Part shown: positions 54,260 to 63,044 of the stretch, piece by piece | Layout: the number at the start of each line of letters is the position of its first letter | Numbering within the stretch: position 1 is the first letter of the stretch | From: Melioribacteraceae bacterium | GTDB lineage: Bacteria; Bacteroidota; Ignavibacteria; Ignavibacteriales; Melioribacteraceae | NCBI GenBank assembly: GCA_022181065.1 | Contig: BQMY01000085.1 | Location: 22,985-86,984, forward strand | DNA length: 64,000 bases | Direction of reading: 5' to 3' | Notes under the pieces: model-generated | The model's database searches: none | What the model was told of the DNA's origin: nothing | Seen by the model: only the letters and a program-made list of their open reading frames with translations | Position numbers and translations under genes: made by a program

Positions 54260-55858
54260 ATGCAAATGCGGGTATTTCTACTGGTTTTATTATCAGTTAG
54301 TTTAACAATCTATTCACAAAAATCGAATACTCCTTTCTATCACAATACTTTGGTCGCCGCTAATGATGTGAGCGTATCTGTTTCCAACATTGGTTCAGGT
54401 GTTGGTAACGGCTGGTGGCATGTTGATGGAGGTGGTCAGGTTCTTTATGATTACGGTCCTTTTTTCGTAGCGAAAACCGATACTGGACTTGTTTGGGCTC
54501 AAAATGCCTGGAATCCCGGTTATGGCGCGGGACCCTTGAAATATAACATACCAATTCGATTATTTCTTACACCAGAAAGCGATACCTTGAGAGTCCACAA
54601 GATTGAGCTGAGTGATTCACTCAACTATAACCGCGATCTTTATACCTGGCCAGCGGATCATGGCGCTCCTGTTTTCTCTGATGGCACTCCGCTCTGCTAC
54701 GCTACCGAATCAACCTGGGCAGTATATAACGCTCTTGATTCAAGAAAAAAATTCTCCATTCACCCTTCACCACAATTTCCGCTGGAGATTCATCAGAATA
54801 TTTATGCCTATCAGGATAATCACCCGGATATTCCCATTGATTTTCTCGATGAAATTGTTTTTTTCGAATATACTTTTATTAATAAAAGCAATGTTGCCTT
54901 CGACTCTGCCTATATTGGCTTCTGGACTGACATTGATTTTTACTACGGCAGTTCACTTCTGGAAGAAGAATTCGCCGTTGATATCCCGAACCAACTTGGC
55001 TACCACTGGACCAATTTTTATAACGAATACGAGCACGAGGATACAACCAAAGACCCCGCTATCGGTTTCGTACAGTTGTATGGGCCACTTCAGACAGCAC
55101 CAGGTCATGAAGCAATTATTTCAGGGGAAAAGAGAAAAGACAAAAAGAATCTGGACTTATCAGCATTCCACGGGGTAGGTGACGATTCTTTTCCATCTGA
55201 TCATTATTACAGTATTGCCCAAAAGAGAGAGCATGCCTTTTTGATGGCGCAAGGACTCGACAAGGAAGGTAAACCGGTTTCAGACCCTGTCACCGGAGAA
55301 ATCACAACATTTCCCTTCAACTCCAATCCTCTGACTGCCGGAATATGGCCTGACCATAATAAAGGTTTCGGTATGGGATTTTATCTCTTCAGCGGACCTT
55401 TTACAATGGCGCCGGGTGACAGTAACTGGGCTATGTACGCATTCCTGCCCGTAATGGATGGAGGACCGCGAAAGAGTATCACTGAACTTAAACGCAGAGC
55501 CTCTGAATTGCGTGAAATTGACTATAATAATCTGGTCATCAAAACACCGATCCCCACGAGCAATAAAAACAGAAAAGATAAATCTTTCATACCAGAAAAG
55601 TTCGAATTATTCCAGAATTTTCCCAACCCTTTCAATAATACCACCTCCATTAGATTTGACTTGAGCGAAAAAACAGAAGTTAAACTTGAGGTATTCTCGG
55701 TATTGGGTGAAATAATTTTTGAAGAAAATTTTAATACTATGAATATGGGGAAATATACATACGAGTTGTCTATGAAAAACTTTGCCGCCGGAGTCTATTT
55801 GTACAGAATGATAACCACAAATGATGTTTCAATAAAAAAACTCGTTTACCTAAAATAG
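54260..55858 (+). CDS. Secreted protein with T9SS C-terminal sorting domain
   Basis: A 532-residue exported protein with a signal peptide (MRVFLLVLLSVSLTIYSQ). The body of about 430 residues is rich in aromatic residues and beta strands; no catalytic motif was recognised. The C terminus (about 445-532) is a Por secretion sorting domain: FELFQNFPNPFNNTTSIRF, VKLEVFSVLGEII, then AAGVYLYRM and KKLVYLK. It is therefore exported across the outer membrane by the type IX system. A linker rich in Lys and Asn precedes the sorting domain. The next gene, also T9SS cargo, starts 44 bp later. Confidence 0.85.
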   Translation: MQMRVFLLVLLSVSLTIYSQKSNTPFYHNTLVAANDVSVSVSNIGSGVGNGWWHVDGGGQVLYDYGPFFVAKTDTGLVWAQNAWNPGYGAGPLKYNIPIRLFLTPESDTLRVHKIELSDSLNYNRDLYTWPADHGAPVFSDGTPLCYATESTWAVYNALDSRKKFSIHPSPQFPLEIHQNIYAYQDNHPDIPIDFLDEIVFFEYTFINKSNVAFDSAYIGFWTDIDFYYGSSLLEEEFAVDIPNQLGYHWTNFYNEYEHEDTTKDPAIGFVQLYGPLQTAPGHEAIISGEKRKDKKNLDLSAFHGVGDDSFPSDHYYSIAQKREHAFLMAQGLDKEGKPVSDPVTGEITTFPFNSNPLTAGIWPDHNKGFGMGFYLFSGPFTMAPGDSNWAMYAFLPVMDGGPRKSITELKRRASELREIDYNNLVIKTPIPTSNKNRKDKSFIPEKFELFQNFPNPFNNTTSIRFDLSEKTEVKLEVFSVLGEIIFEENFNTMNMGKYTYELSMKNFAAGVYLYRMITTNDVSIKKLVYLK

Positions 55859-55902
55859 TATTAAAAGTCTAATTTTGACATTAAAACCAGGAATAAAAGT
55901 TT

Positions 55903-57150
55903 ATGAATATTTTGCGCACCACAATTTCAATATTATTACTAATTACCCTCAACGTTTCTGCTCAATTAACTCATAGCTTTGAAAAAACAGCCGCAACGAA
56001 ACAATTTGGTTTTACCAGAGATGTAGCAGTCTCCGGGGACGGAACTGTTTTTGCTGCGCATGGGGAGAATGGGTTGTGTGCATATAGTTATAACGGCTCA
56101 TCATTTACCAATATTGCGAATATAGACAATGGAGGCTATGCTACTGGAGTTGCTGTTTCCCCGGACGGAAGTATTTTCCTGGCGAATGCACAAGGAGGTC
56201 TAAGAGCATATAGTTTTGACGGTTCATCTTTAGTCAACACCGCGCATATTGATGATGGGGGGTATGCTTCCGGAGTGGCCATTTCCGAAGATGGAACTGT
56301 TTTCTTAGCGAATGCAGAAGGAGGCCTGATAGCATATCATTATAATGGTTCATCTTTAACAAATACCGCGCAAATATATGATGGGGGTGAGTATCGTGAT
56401 GTAGCTGTTGCCGGAGACGGAACTGTTTTTGTAGCAAAAGGAGGTTTGATAGCATACAGTTATGATGGCTCAGCTTTTGTTAAAACTGCACATATTGAGG
56501 ATGGGAGTAATTCTTCCGGAATTTCAGTAGCAGATGACGGAACTATTTTTGTAGCGTGTAGTGGTGGTGGCCTTCGAGCATACAGTTTTGACGGTTCATC
56601 TTTAGTCAACACTGCGCATATTGATGATGGGGGGATAGCTCTTGGGGTATCAGTCTCTGAAGACGGAACTATTTTTGTAGCGAATACTTGGGATGGACTT
56701 AGAGCATATAGCTTTGACGGCACATCATTTACAAATACTGCACATTTGGATGATTGGGGATACCCAATTAAATTGGTTACCTCACAGGACGGAACTATTT
56801 TTGTCGCAAATGGCGAATCGGGATTAGCAGCTTATGTTTACTCAAGTTCTACAACACATCTTGCTAATATTAGTGCAGACATTCCAAAGGAATTTAGGCT
56901 TGAACAGAATTACCCTAATCCATTTAATCCCTCTACAAATATCACATTTTCATTGCCCGATAAAAAGTATGTCAAACTGGAAGTCTACAACTCATTGGGC
57001 AAAGTGATCGCCGTGTTAGTAAATGAAGAAAAAGATGCGGGGACATATAATTTCAAATATGATGCATCCAGACTCTCTTCAGGGATATACTATTGTTTAA
57101 TGCGTGCAGGTAATTTCTCACTCTCAAGGAAAATGGTTCTGCTTAAATAA
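55903..57150 (+). CDS. Secreted seven-repeat beta-propeller-like protein with T9SS sorting domain
   Basis: A 415-residue exported protein. After a signal peptide (MNILRTTISILLLITLNVSA), about residues 40-325 consist of seven repeats of about 42 residues of the form xGVSVSEDGTIFVAN-xxGGLRAYSF-DGSSLVNTAHIDDGG, the LVIVD/NHL-like pattern of a seven-bladed propeller. The fourth repeat is two residues shorter. The sorting domain (FRLEQNYPNPFNPSTNITF, then VKLEVYNSLGKVI and a final SRKMVLLK) targets the type IX system. Two repeats are almost identical in DNA (near 56206 and 56577), a sign of recent duplication or gene conversion. It may bind cell-surface or polymer ligands. Confidence 0.85.
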   Translation: MNILRTTISILLLITLNVSAQLTHSFEKTAATKQFGFTRDVAVSGDGTVFAAHGENGLCAYSYNGSSFTNIANIDNGGYATGVAVSPDGSIFLANAQGGLRAYSFDGSSLVNTAHIDDGGYASGVAISEDGTVFLANAEGGLIAYHYNGSSLTNTAQIYDGGEYRDVAVAGDGTVFVAKGGLIAYSYDGSAFVKTAHIEDGSNSSGISVADDGTIFVACSGGGLRAYSFDGSSLVNTAHIDDGGIALGVSVSEDGTIFVANTWDGLRAYSFDGTSFTNTAHLDDWGYPIKLVTSQDGTIFVANGESGLAAYVYSSSTTHLANISADIPKEFRLEQNYPNPFNPSTNITFSLPDKKYVKLEVYNSLGKVIAVLVNEEKDAGTYNFKYDASRLSSGIYYCLMRAGNFSLSRKMVLLK

Positions 57151-57173
57151 ACTCACCCGAAATTTTTGCACTA

Positions 57174-57194
57174 AGTGCGCATATTTTGCGCACT
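57174..57194 (+). repeat. Inverted repeat after propeller gene
   Basis: AGTGCGCA-TATTT-TGCGCACT, 8-bp arms, 23 bases after the propeller gene stop. There is no T-run, so it is either a weak terminator or a regulatory site. Confidence 0.45.
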
Positions 57195-57249
57195 AGTTTA
57201 CTCCATAAATTTATCAACGACTAAAAATTACCCTTTTTTCGCACTTTTA

Positions 57250-57376
57250 CAAGTTTGGCACGCCAAATGTATATACATAAGCGGGGGGATGGGGTTCCGG
57301 GAGCTCATTCGGGTTCCGGCTCCCGGGATTCTGTCGCTATTCGTTTTAACCGCATCTGGGGGGATGCGGTTTTTTT
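57250..57376 (+). ncRNA. Candidate small RNA ending in an intrinsic terminator
   Basis: A GC-rich, G-rich block in an AT-rich intergenic region. It starts with TTGGCACGCCAA, then TGTATATACA, a hairpin of CCGGGAGC (57298 region) with GCTCCCGG enclosing a GGGTTCCGG repeat, and ends with a strong terminator: AACCGCATC (57348-57356), loop, GATGCGGTT (57363-57371), then T residues. The propeller gene has its own inverted repeat at 57174-57194, and tsaC starts at 57437. A CAAGTTTG near 57249 could be a -7 element. No known RNA family was recognised; a leader or attenuator for tsaC is the alternative. Confidence 0.4.
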
Positions 57377-57436
57377 ATGCCCTTTTTACTACTTTCCTTT
57401 TTTTCACTATATTTACGCATCAGTTTTTGGTGTACC

Positions 57437-58405
57437 ATGAAAGTTTTCGAAGCTAATGAAAAAAATATTTCCACCGCATCTCATATTATAAAAGGTGGCG
57501 GACTTGTAGCATTCCCTACAGAGACAGTTTATGGTCTCGGCGCAAATGGGCTGAATGCTACAGCGGTAGCGAAAATTTTCGAAGCCAAAAACAGACCTAC
57601 CTTCAATCCGCTTATTCTGCACATTGCAGATAAGAACCACCTGGAAGATATTTCCGTTGTGGTGAACCATATAGTTTACAAGCTGATTGAAGTCTTCTGG
57701 CCCGGTCCACTTACCCTTGTGTTACCTAAAAAAGAAAAAGTACCCGAGATCGTTACTTCCGGTAACCCGACTGTGGCTGTCAGGATGCCCGATCATCGTG
57801 TTGCATTATCGCTTATCGAAAAAGCCGGGATACCCATTGCCGCGCCGAGCGCGAATATATTTGGTCAGCTATCACCTACTACAGCCGCGCATGTTGAAGC
57901 AAGTCTGAAAGACAAAATAGATATGATACTCGATGGAGGTGGCTGCAGAGTGGGACTCGAGTCAACAATTCTGCAGGTTGAAGAAAGTAAATTCACACTA
58001 CTCAGACCCGGTGGTGTGCCTGTTGAGAAGATAGAGGAATATACAGGGATAATCGAAAAAAAAGAGATAATCAGTGACGCACCCGTATCCCCGGGTCAGT
58101 TGCCTTACCATTACTCCCCTACCCAGCCATTAAAATTTCTTGATGAAGTTGATATTGAAAGTGTCGATCCCCTTAAAACGGGAATAATTTACTTTAGTGA
58201 AAAAAAGTTTGATAAAAACTTCAGCTCGGTTAAAGTACTCTCCCCTACTAGAAATATGTATGAAGCCGCTGCAAATTTGTTTTCGCATCTTCATCTGCTT
58301 CAATCACAAAAACTTGATCTGATACTAGTAGAAAGAATTGAAAGAACCGGTCTTGGTACTGCTATCATGGACAGATTACAACGCGCCGCCGCAAAATATC
58401 GTTGA
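57437..58405 (+). CDS. tsaC: L-threonylcarbamoyladenylate synthase (TsaC/Sua5)
   Basis: A 322-residue Sua5-type protein. It makes threonylcarbamoyl-AMP from threonine, bicarbonate and ATP for the t6A37 modification of tRNAs. The N-terminal YrdC domain (about 1-200) contains FPTETVYGLGANG, KNRPTFNPLILHI and PIAAPSANIFGQLSPTTAAHV. A shorter C-terminal Sua5 domain follows. The start MKVFEANEKN at 57437 is chosen from family alignment; a longer frame from 57377 would add hydrophobic residues. A terminator-bearing structured region lies just upstream. Confidence 0.9.
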   Translation: MKVFEANEKNISTASHIIKGGGLVAFPTETVYGLGANGLNATAVAKIFEAKNRPTFNPLILHIADKNHLEDISVVVNHIVYKLIEVFWPGPLTLVLPKKEKVPEIVTSGNPTVAVRMPDHRVALSLIEKAGIPIAAPSANIFGQLSPTTAAHVEASLKDKIDMILDGGGCRVGLESTILQVEESKFTLLRPGGVPVEKIEEYTGIIEKKEIISDAPVSPGQLPYHYSPTQPLKFLDEVDIESVDPLKTGIIYFSEKKFDKNFSSVKVLSPTRNMYEAAANLFSHLHLLQSQKLDLILVERIERTGLGTAIMDRLQRAAAKYR

Positions 58406-58444
58406 GTAACTCCCACCTCTTGACCTTTAGAAGAAAATACCCTA

Positions 58445-58461
58445 TTATCCATAATGGATAA
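58445..58461. promoter_or_regulatory. 17-bp palindrome upstream of PPK2 start
   Basis: TTATCCAT-A-ATGGATAA, perfect arms. It covers an ATG (58454) that opens a longer PPK2 frame and ends 16 bases before the preferred start. Confidence 0.4.
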
Positions 58462-58477
58462 CCATTACGGGGTAACT

Positions 58478-59350
58478 ATGTCAGAGAAAAACAAAGACTC
58501 ATCAAAAAAAACAAAAAAGACCACACTTTCCGACCTTGAACAGGAACTCCTCAAAAAGAAAGATAATACCAGGGAAAAACTAAACAAGAAATTTTACGAA
58601 AAAGAGCTGGCAAATCTCCAGATTGAGCTCGTGAAACTGCAAAACTGGATTCAGCATGAAAATCTGAAGGTAGTAGTTATATTTGAAGGCAGGGACGCAG
58701 CCGGTAAAGGAGGCGTAATCAAAAGAATTACACAAACTCTTAATCCCCGTGTGTGTCGTGTTGTCGCTTTACCCAAACCAACAGAAAAAGAACAGACACA
58801 ATGGTATTTCCAGCGTTATACTGCACATCTTCCTGCAGCAGGTGAGATGGTTCTTTTCGATAGAAGCTGGTATAATCGCGCCGGAGTTGAAAAAGTCATG
58901 GGATTCTGTAAAAAACCTGAATATGAAGAATTTCTCCGTTCATGCCCCGAATTTGAAAGAATGCTTGTACGCTCAGGAATAATACTAATTAAATACTGGT
59001 TTTCTGTCAGTGATGAAGAACAGGAATTACGCTTTCAGGCGAGAATTGACAATCCAACTAAACGATGGAAATTAAGCCCGATGGATTTAGCTTCCCGTAC
59101 AAAATGGGTGGAGTATTCCAAAGCGAAAGATGTTATGTTCGCGCATACCGATATCAAACAAGCTCCATGGTACGTTGTAGATGCCGATGATAAAAAAAGA
59201 GCGCGGTTAAATTGTATTCACCATTTACTTAGTCTTATCCCGTATAAAGACCTTACACCAAAACCTATCGAATTACCAAAACGACAGGAAAACCTTGGAT
59301 ATCTTAGACCACCAATTGAGGATCAGACATTTGTACCGGATGTTTATTAG
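58478..59350 (+). CDS. ppk2: Polyphosphate kinase 2 family protein
   Basis: A 290-residue P-loop enzyme that uses polyphosphate to phosphorylate nucleotides (ADP or GDP) or the reverse. Walker A is FEGRDAAGKGGVIKRI (near 70), and the Walker B/lid region reads MVLFDRSWYNRAGVEKVMGF (near 130). WVEYSKAKDVMF is a conserved family segment. The ATG at 58478 is preferred because GGGG lies five bases upstream; an ATG at 58454 is inside a palindrome. The gene is convergent with, and overlaps by four bases, the NusG-like gene. Confidence 0.92.
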   Translation: MSEKNKDSSKKTKKTTLSDLEQELLKKKDNTREKLNKKFYEKELANLQIELVKLQNWIQHENLKVVVIFEGRDAAGKGGVIKRITQTLNPRVCRVVALPKPTEKEQTQWYFQRYTAHLPAAGEMVLFDRSWYNRAGVEKVMGFCKKPEYEEFLRSCPEFERMLVRSGIILIKYWFSVSDEEQELRFQARIDNPTKRWKLSPMDLASRTKWVEYSKAKDVMFAHTDIKQAPWYVVDADDKKRARLNCIHHLLSLIPYKDLTPKPIELPKRQENLGYLRPPIEDQTFVPDVY

Positions 59351-59874
59351 TTTATAGCATCGAGCCATTCAGCGGGCAAAGATACGGAAACAGTACGATC
59401 AAGAAAATCGATATTTATTCCGAATCTTTGTCCGTTATGCTCATTTTGGAAAACAATACCGCAGATTCCTTTCATTGGTCCAAACTTGATTTCTACATGC
59501 CTTCCAATCTCAACCTGCTCAGTGATGTGAATACCTTCACCATAAATTTCAATCAGCTGTCTGAGGCTGTTCATTTTTTTGTCAGATATAACAGCTGGCA
59601 TTCCATTAAAATTGACACACTTTACGATAGGTTCCGCTTCCAGTGAATCAATTCGTTCAAACTCATTTGCCCAAATAAATATATAACCGGGAAATAGTGG
59701 CATTTCAATTTCTTTTTTCCGGTCACTCCAGCGTCTGTATTTCCATTGAGTTGGAAGGTAAGTAAGAATTTGCCTTCTGTTAAAAATATCTCGTGCTTTA
59801 AATTCCTGTTTTGGTCTGGTATAAAGCACATACCAATTTCTATTTGAATCCATATTTAGCCCATATCTATCCAT
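59347..59874 (-). CDS. NusG-like transcription antitermination protein (UpxY/RfaH type)
   Basis: A 175-residue NusG paralogue. The NGN domain (about 10-105: WYVLYTRPKQEFKARDIFN, then MPLFPGYIFIW and VKCVNFNGMPAVIS) is followed by a KOW domain (VEIKFGPMKGICGIVFQ, then FLDRTVSVSLP). It is shorter and more divergent than housekeeping NusG and lies at the Upx/RfaH position. Such paralogues usually head exopolysaccharide operons, but here no operon follows: PPK2 lies convergent at its end. GAGG precedes the ATG. It may act in trans. Confidence 0.85.
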   Translation of the reverse strand: MDRYGLNMDSNRNWYVLYTRPKQEFKARDIFNRRQILTYLPTQWKYRRWSDRKKEIEMPLFPGYIFIWANEFERIDSLEAEPIVKCVNFNGMPAVISDKKMNSLRQLIEIYGEGIHITEQVEIGRHVEIKFGPMKGICGIVFQNEHNGQRFGINIDFLDRTVSVSLPAEWLDAIN

Positions 59875-60039
59875 GTTACCTCATATCCCCTTTCGAGGAT
59901 AAAACCCTGATACTAATATAAAAAAAAGATAATTTTTCCTAAATACTCTTTTCCGGAGAAATAAATCCTCGCTAATTATTTCTTTTTGAAACTCAAATAA
60001 TTATTCACATGTTAAGGCATAAAACAAATGAGGATATAA

Positions 60040-62316
60040 TTGAAAAGACTAATTGCCGCGATTTTTCTGCTTGTAAGTTTTTCTATATCTGCCCAGCAGA
60101 CAGGTTCTATTAATGGTAAAGCTATCGACAAAACAACTCTCGAACCGCTGCCCGGAGTAAACATCATTGTGCTTAACACCAATTTTGGTGCTTCAACTGA
60201 CCTGAATGGTAATTTTATAATTGAAAATATTCCGGCAGGTACTTACGTGCTGCGGGCATCTTTTATTGGTTATAATAATATTGTAAAAAGTGAAGTGGTC
60301 GTAAACACCGCCCGACCGACAAACGTAGAATTTTTAATGACTTCAGCTGTTATTGAACTTGAAGGTGTAACTATTCAATCTGATTTTTTTGAAACAAATC
60401 CCACAGAATTAACAAGTGTTAAAAAATTCAGCTACGAAGAAATACGACGAGCTCCAGGCGGGTTTGAAGATGTTGTACGCGCGTTATCAATTCTTCCCGG
60501 CGTTGCTCAACAGAGCGCGGGTCGTAACGATCTTGTTGTAAGGGGTGGCGCACCATCTGAAAATCTATATGTAATCGACGGACTTGTTGTTCCCAACATC
60601 AACCATTTCGGGAGTCAGGGCGCTACCGGCGGACCGTTAAGTTTTATCAACCTCGATTTTGTAAAGGAAACTACATTCTCTACCGGCGGGTTTTCAGCTG
60701 CTTACGGTGACAAGCTTTCATCGGTGCTAAAAATTGATTTGCGCGAAGGTAGAACAGACCGTCTTGGTGGGAAAGCAACAATATCAGCCTCACAGTTCGG
60801 GCTTAATCTCGAGGGACCAATAGCTAATTCAGGTAGTTACATTTTTTCTGTTCGCAGAAGTTATCTCGATTTCATTTTTAATGCGGCAGGCTTTAACTTC
60901 GTGCCGGAATATTACGATGCTCTCGCCAAAGTTAATTACGACCTCGATACTAAAAATAAAATTTCATTTCTCTATGTCGGAGCTTTCGACAACGTAAAAT
61001 TCAACAATAATGACGAAGAGGATATTTACGATAACGCGCGCATCCTTGGTAGTGACCAGATCACTTATGTTACAGGTTTGTCATACCGTCACCTCTTCAA
61101 TAACGGTTTTTACACATTAAGTTTGAGTCGTAATTTCACAGATTTTGATTCATTCCAGCGGGATACATTACTCAATCCTATTTTTAACAATATTTCGCGT
61201 GAACAGGAAAATACCCTCAAGGCAGACCTCATTTACAAACTGAGCAACAAATCTGAATTGAATTTCGGGCTATCAACTACACTCGTAAAGTTTGACGCTG
61301 ATGTGTTTTTTCCCTCAAACTTTGTAACAACTTTTGGCGAAACACTCCCGCTTAATCAGGTAGTACGCGAGGAGATTTACAATAAATCCGCGGCGTATGC
61401 CCAGTATAGTAATCTGGTTTACGACAGGTTACGATATACACTCGGTGCAAGGGTTGATTTCTTCGATATAGTGGAAACCAAATTTAGTTTTAGTCCGAGG
61501 CTGTCACTTGCTTATAAACTCTCACCACTAACAACCTTGTCGGCGAGTGTCGGGTTGTATCACCAGTCACCTTCTTATATTTGGCTAGCTGCTTTTGACT
61601 CAAACAGAAATCTCAAACCGGTTAGAGTAACGCAGTATGTAGCAGGAATTGAACATCTACTGCGCGATGATACAAGAATTAAACTTGAAGGATTCTACAA
61701 AACTTATAACGATTACCCTGCCAGCACAATTCGTCCATATCTTGTTTTAGCGAACACCGGCGCAGGATTTGGTGGCGCGGAGAACAATTTCGCATCATTC
61801 GGATTGGAACCGCTCGTGAGTGTCGGAGAAGGTTTTGCTCGCGGGATTGAATTCAGCGCGCAAAAAAAGTCATCCGATGTACCTCATTACGCCCTATTCA
61901 GCCTTACATACAGTGAGTCATATTATACCGGGCTCGATGGAGTTGAACGCCCCGGTGGTTATGATCAGAGATGGATTGCGAACCTCAGTGGTGGTTATAT
62001 ATTCAACGAAAAATGGGAAGCATCATTTAAATTCCGTTTCGCTACGGGAAACCCATACACACCGTATGAATCTGATGGTACGCAGCTTGTTTCAAATTAC
62101 CTGACCGAAAGATTCAAACCGTTGCATAGTCTTGATGTAAGAGTCGATCGTCGCTGGAATTTCGATGGATGGGCTTTGATAACCTATCTTGATATACAAA
62201 ATATTTACAACAATAAAAACTCCAACTCACAGAGCTGGGATTTCAAGGAACAGAAGGTAGAAGAAGGTCAATCAATAGGTTTATTACCTTCAATTGGTAT
62301 CAGTCTCGAATTTTAA
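60040..62316 (+). CDS. TonB-dependent receptor with carboxypeptidase-regulatory-like N domain
   Basis: A 758-residue outer membrane receptor with a signal peptide (KRLIAAIFLLVSFSISAQ), a carboxypeptidase regulatory-like domain (GKAIDKTTLEPLPGVNIIV, about 24-105), a plug (APGGFEDVVRALSILPGVA, LVVRGGAPSENLYVIDGL) and a beta-barrel ending in IGISLEF. It shares the overall plan and key blocks with the receptor at 28695-31181, pointing to paralogy. The start codon is TTG, with GAGG upstream. A ligand is not predictable, and no SusD gene is adjacent. It appears monocistronic. Confidence 0.9.
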   Translation: MKRLIAAIFLLVSFSISAQQTGSINGKAIDKTTLEPLPGVNIIVLNTNFGASTDLNGNFIIENIPAGTYVLRASFIGYNNIVKSEVVVNTARPTNVEFLMTSAVIELEGVTIQSDFFETNPTELTSVKKFSYEEIRRAPGGFEDVVRALSILPGVAQQSAGRNDLVVRGGAPSENLYVIDGLVVPNINHFGSQGATGGPLSFINLDFVKETTFSTGGFSAAYGDKLSSVLKIDLREGRTDRLGGKATISASQFGLNLEGPIANSGSYIFSVRRSYLDFIFNAAGFNFVPEYYDALAKVNYDLDTKNKISFLYVGAFDNVKFNNNDEEDIYDNARILGSDQITYVTGLSYRHLFNNGFYTLSLSRNFTDFDSFQRDTLLNPIFNNISREQENTLKADLIYKLSNKSELNFGLSTTLVKFDADVFFPSNFVTTFGETLPLNQVVREEIYNKSAAYAQYSNLVYDRLRYTLGARVDFFDIVETKFSFSPRLSLAYKLSPLTTLSASVGLYHQSPSYIWLAAFDSNRNLKPVRVTQYVAGIEHLLRDDTRIKLEGFYKTYNDYPASTIRPYLVLANTGAGFGGAENNFASFGLEPLVSVGEGFARGIEFSAQKKSSDVPHYALFSLTYSESYYTGLDGVERPGGYDQRWIANLSGGYIFNEKWEASFKFRFATGNPYTPYESDGTQLVSNYLTERFKPLHSLDVRVDRRWNFDGWALITYLDIQNIYNNKNSNSQSWDFKEQKVEEGQSIGLLPSIGISLEF

Positions 62317-62336
62317 TATTGTATAACCTGAATTTC

Positions 62337-62367
62337 TTGGAAGTAATTTCTTCTATCATTAAGTTTA
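62337..62367 (+). promoter_or_regulatory. Candidate promoter of the small coiled-coil protein
   Basis: TTG (62337-62339), 20 bases, TAAGTTTA (62360-62367), close to the Bacteroidetes consensus, about 39 bases before the ATG. Confidence 0.4.
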
Positions 62368-62405
62368 TATTACAGTTATAAAACAAATTGGTTAACGAGG
62401 AAAAA

Positions 62406-62636
62406 ATGGCTGACACATTTAAAGTTGAAATTGAAAAACTTGATGACGTTTACAATGAAATTGTTGAAGCGGTACTGAACAAACCTGAGACTCAGGATTA
62501 TGAAAACGCGCGTATTTATTACGAAAACGTCGCGACCAGATTGAACCAGTGGGCACTTGAACTAAAGGATATCAAGAAAAGTCTTGAAGCAAAAGAGCCC
62601 GTAAAGGATATTACCGCTGAGAACCGTCCCGCATAA
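62406..62636 (+). CDS. Small acidic coiled-coil protein
   Basis: A 76-residue protein, mainly helical: VEIEKLDDVYNEIVEAVLNK, then YENVATRLNQWALELKDIKKSLEAKE, with heptad-like spacing. The function is unknown. The ATG at 62406 follows CGAGG; a TTG at 62388 is less likely. Its own promoter-like element and a following intergenic repeat suggest a single-gene unit. Confidence 0.65.
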   Translation: MADTFKVEIEKLDDVYNEIVEAVLNKPETQDYENARIYYENVATRLNQWALELKDIKKSLEAKEPVKDITAENRPA

Positions 62637-63044
62637 TTTTTACAGGGGGCTGACCAAAAAGTCTAAAACCCAATGAATCCTCCTCCGTCTTTCGACTATC
62701 GTCGAAATCCACCTTCGAAGGAGGACTTTTAAAACTAGCAGATTTGCCAAAGGTTAAAAGTCCTTCCCTTTAATAAAGGGAAGTCCGCCGCAGGCGGATA
62801 GGATGGGTTCGTTTAATATCATGCTTTTTCCGGGGGTTTCCCGCCTTGCGGGACAAGCGAGTGACGTTGTCCTGAGCTCGTCGAAGGGCTCACCCGCCTA
62901 TTATGGTCGTTAATCTATGATTGTAAATTTTAAGTTAAAAACGAAAAACAAAAACTGTTTGCAAGGGACTGCTCTCTTTTTAGTCAGCCTCCATTTTGAA
63001 CCATAATAGACTCTATTTCATTAATACTGAAAACAGGAGATTCA
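62637..63044. repeat. Intergenic repeat block including CCTGAGCTCGTCGAAGGG
   Basis: The 408-bp gap begins with modules of the dispersed repeat: GGGGGCTGACCAAAAAGTC (near 62645), TCCTCCGTCTTTCGAC, then CACCTTCGAAGGAGGACTTTT (62710 region). Two hairpins, TTCCCTTTAATAAAGGGAA (62764 region) and TCCGCCGCAGGCGGA, follow. A hairpin CCCGCCTTGCGGG (62840 region) and CCTGAGCTCGTCGAAGGG (62871-62888) complete it; the latter closely resembles a motif known as a dispersed repeat in many unrelated bacterial genomes. No gene was found; 62900-63044 is AT-rich. Confidence 0.7.

Noticed and set aside
57281..57350. G-rich block as tRNA, 6S or SRP RNA
   Set aside because: No cloverleaf, no SRP core loop and no 6S bubble could be drawn. 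It is kept only as an orphan candidate.
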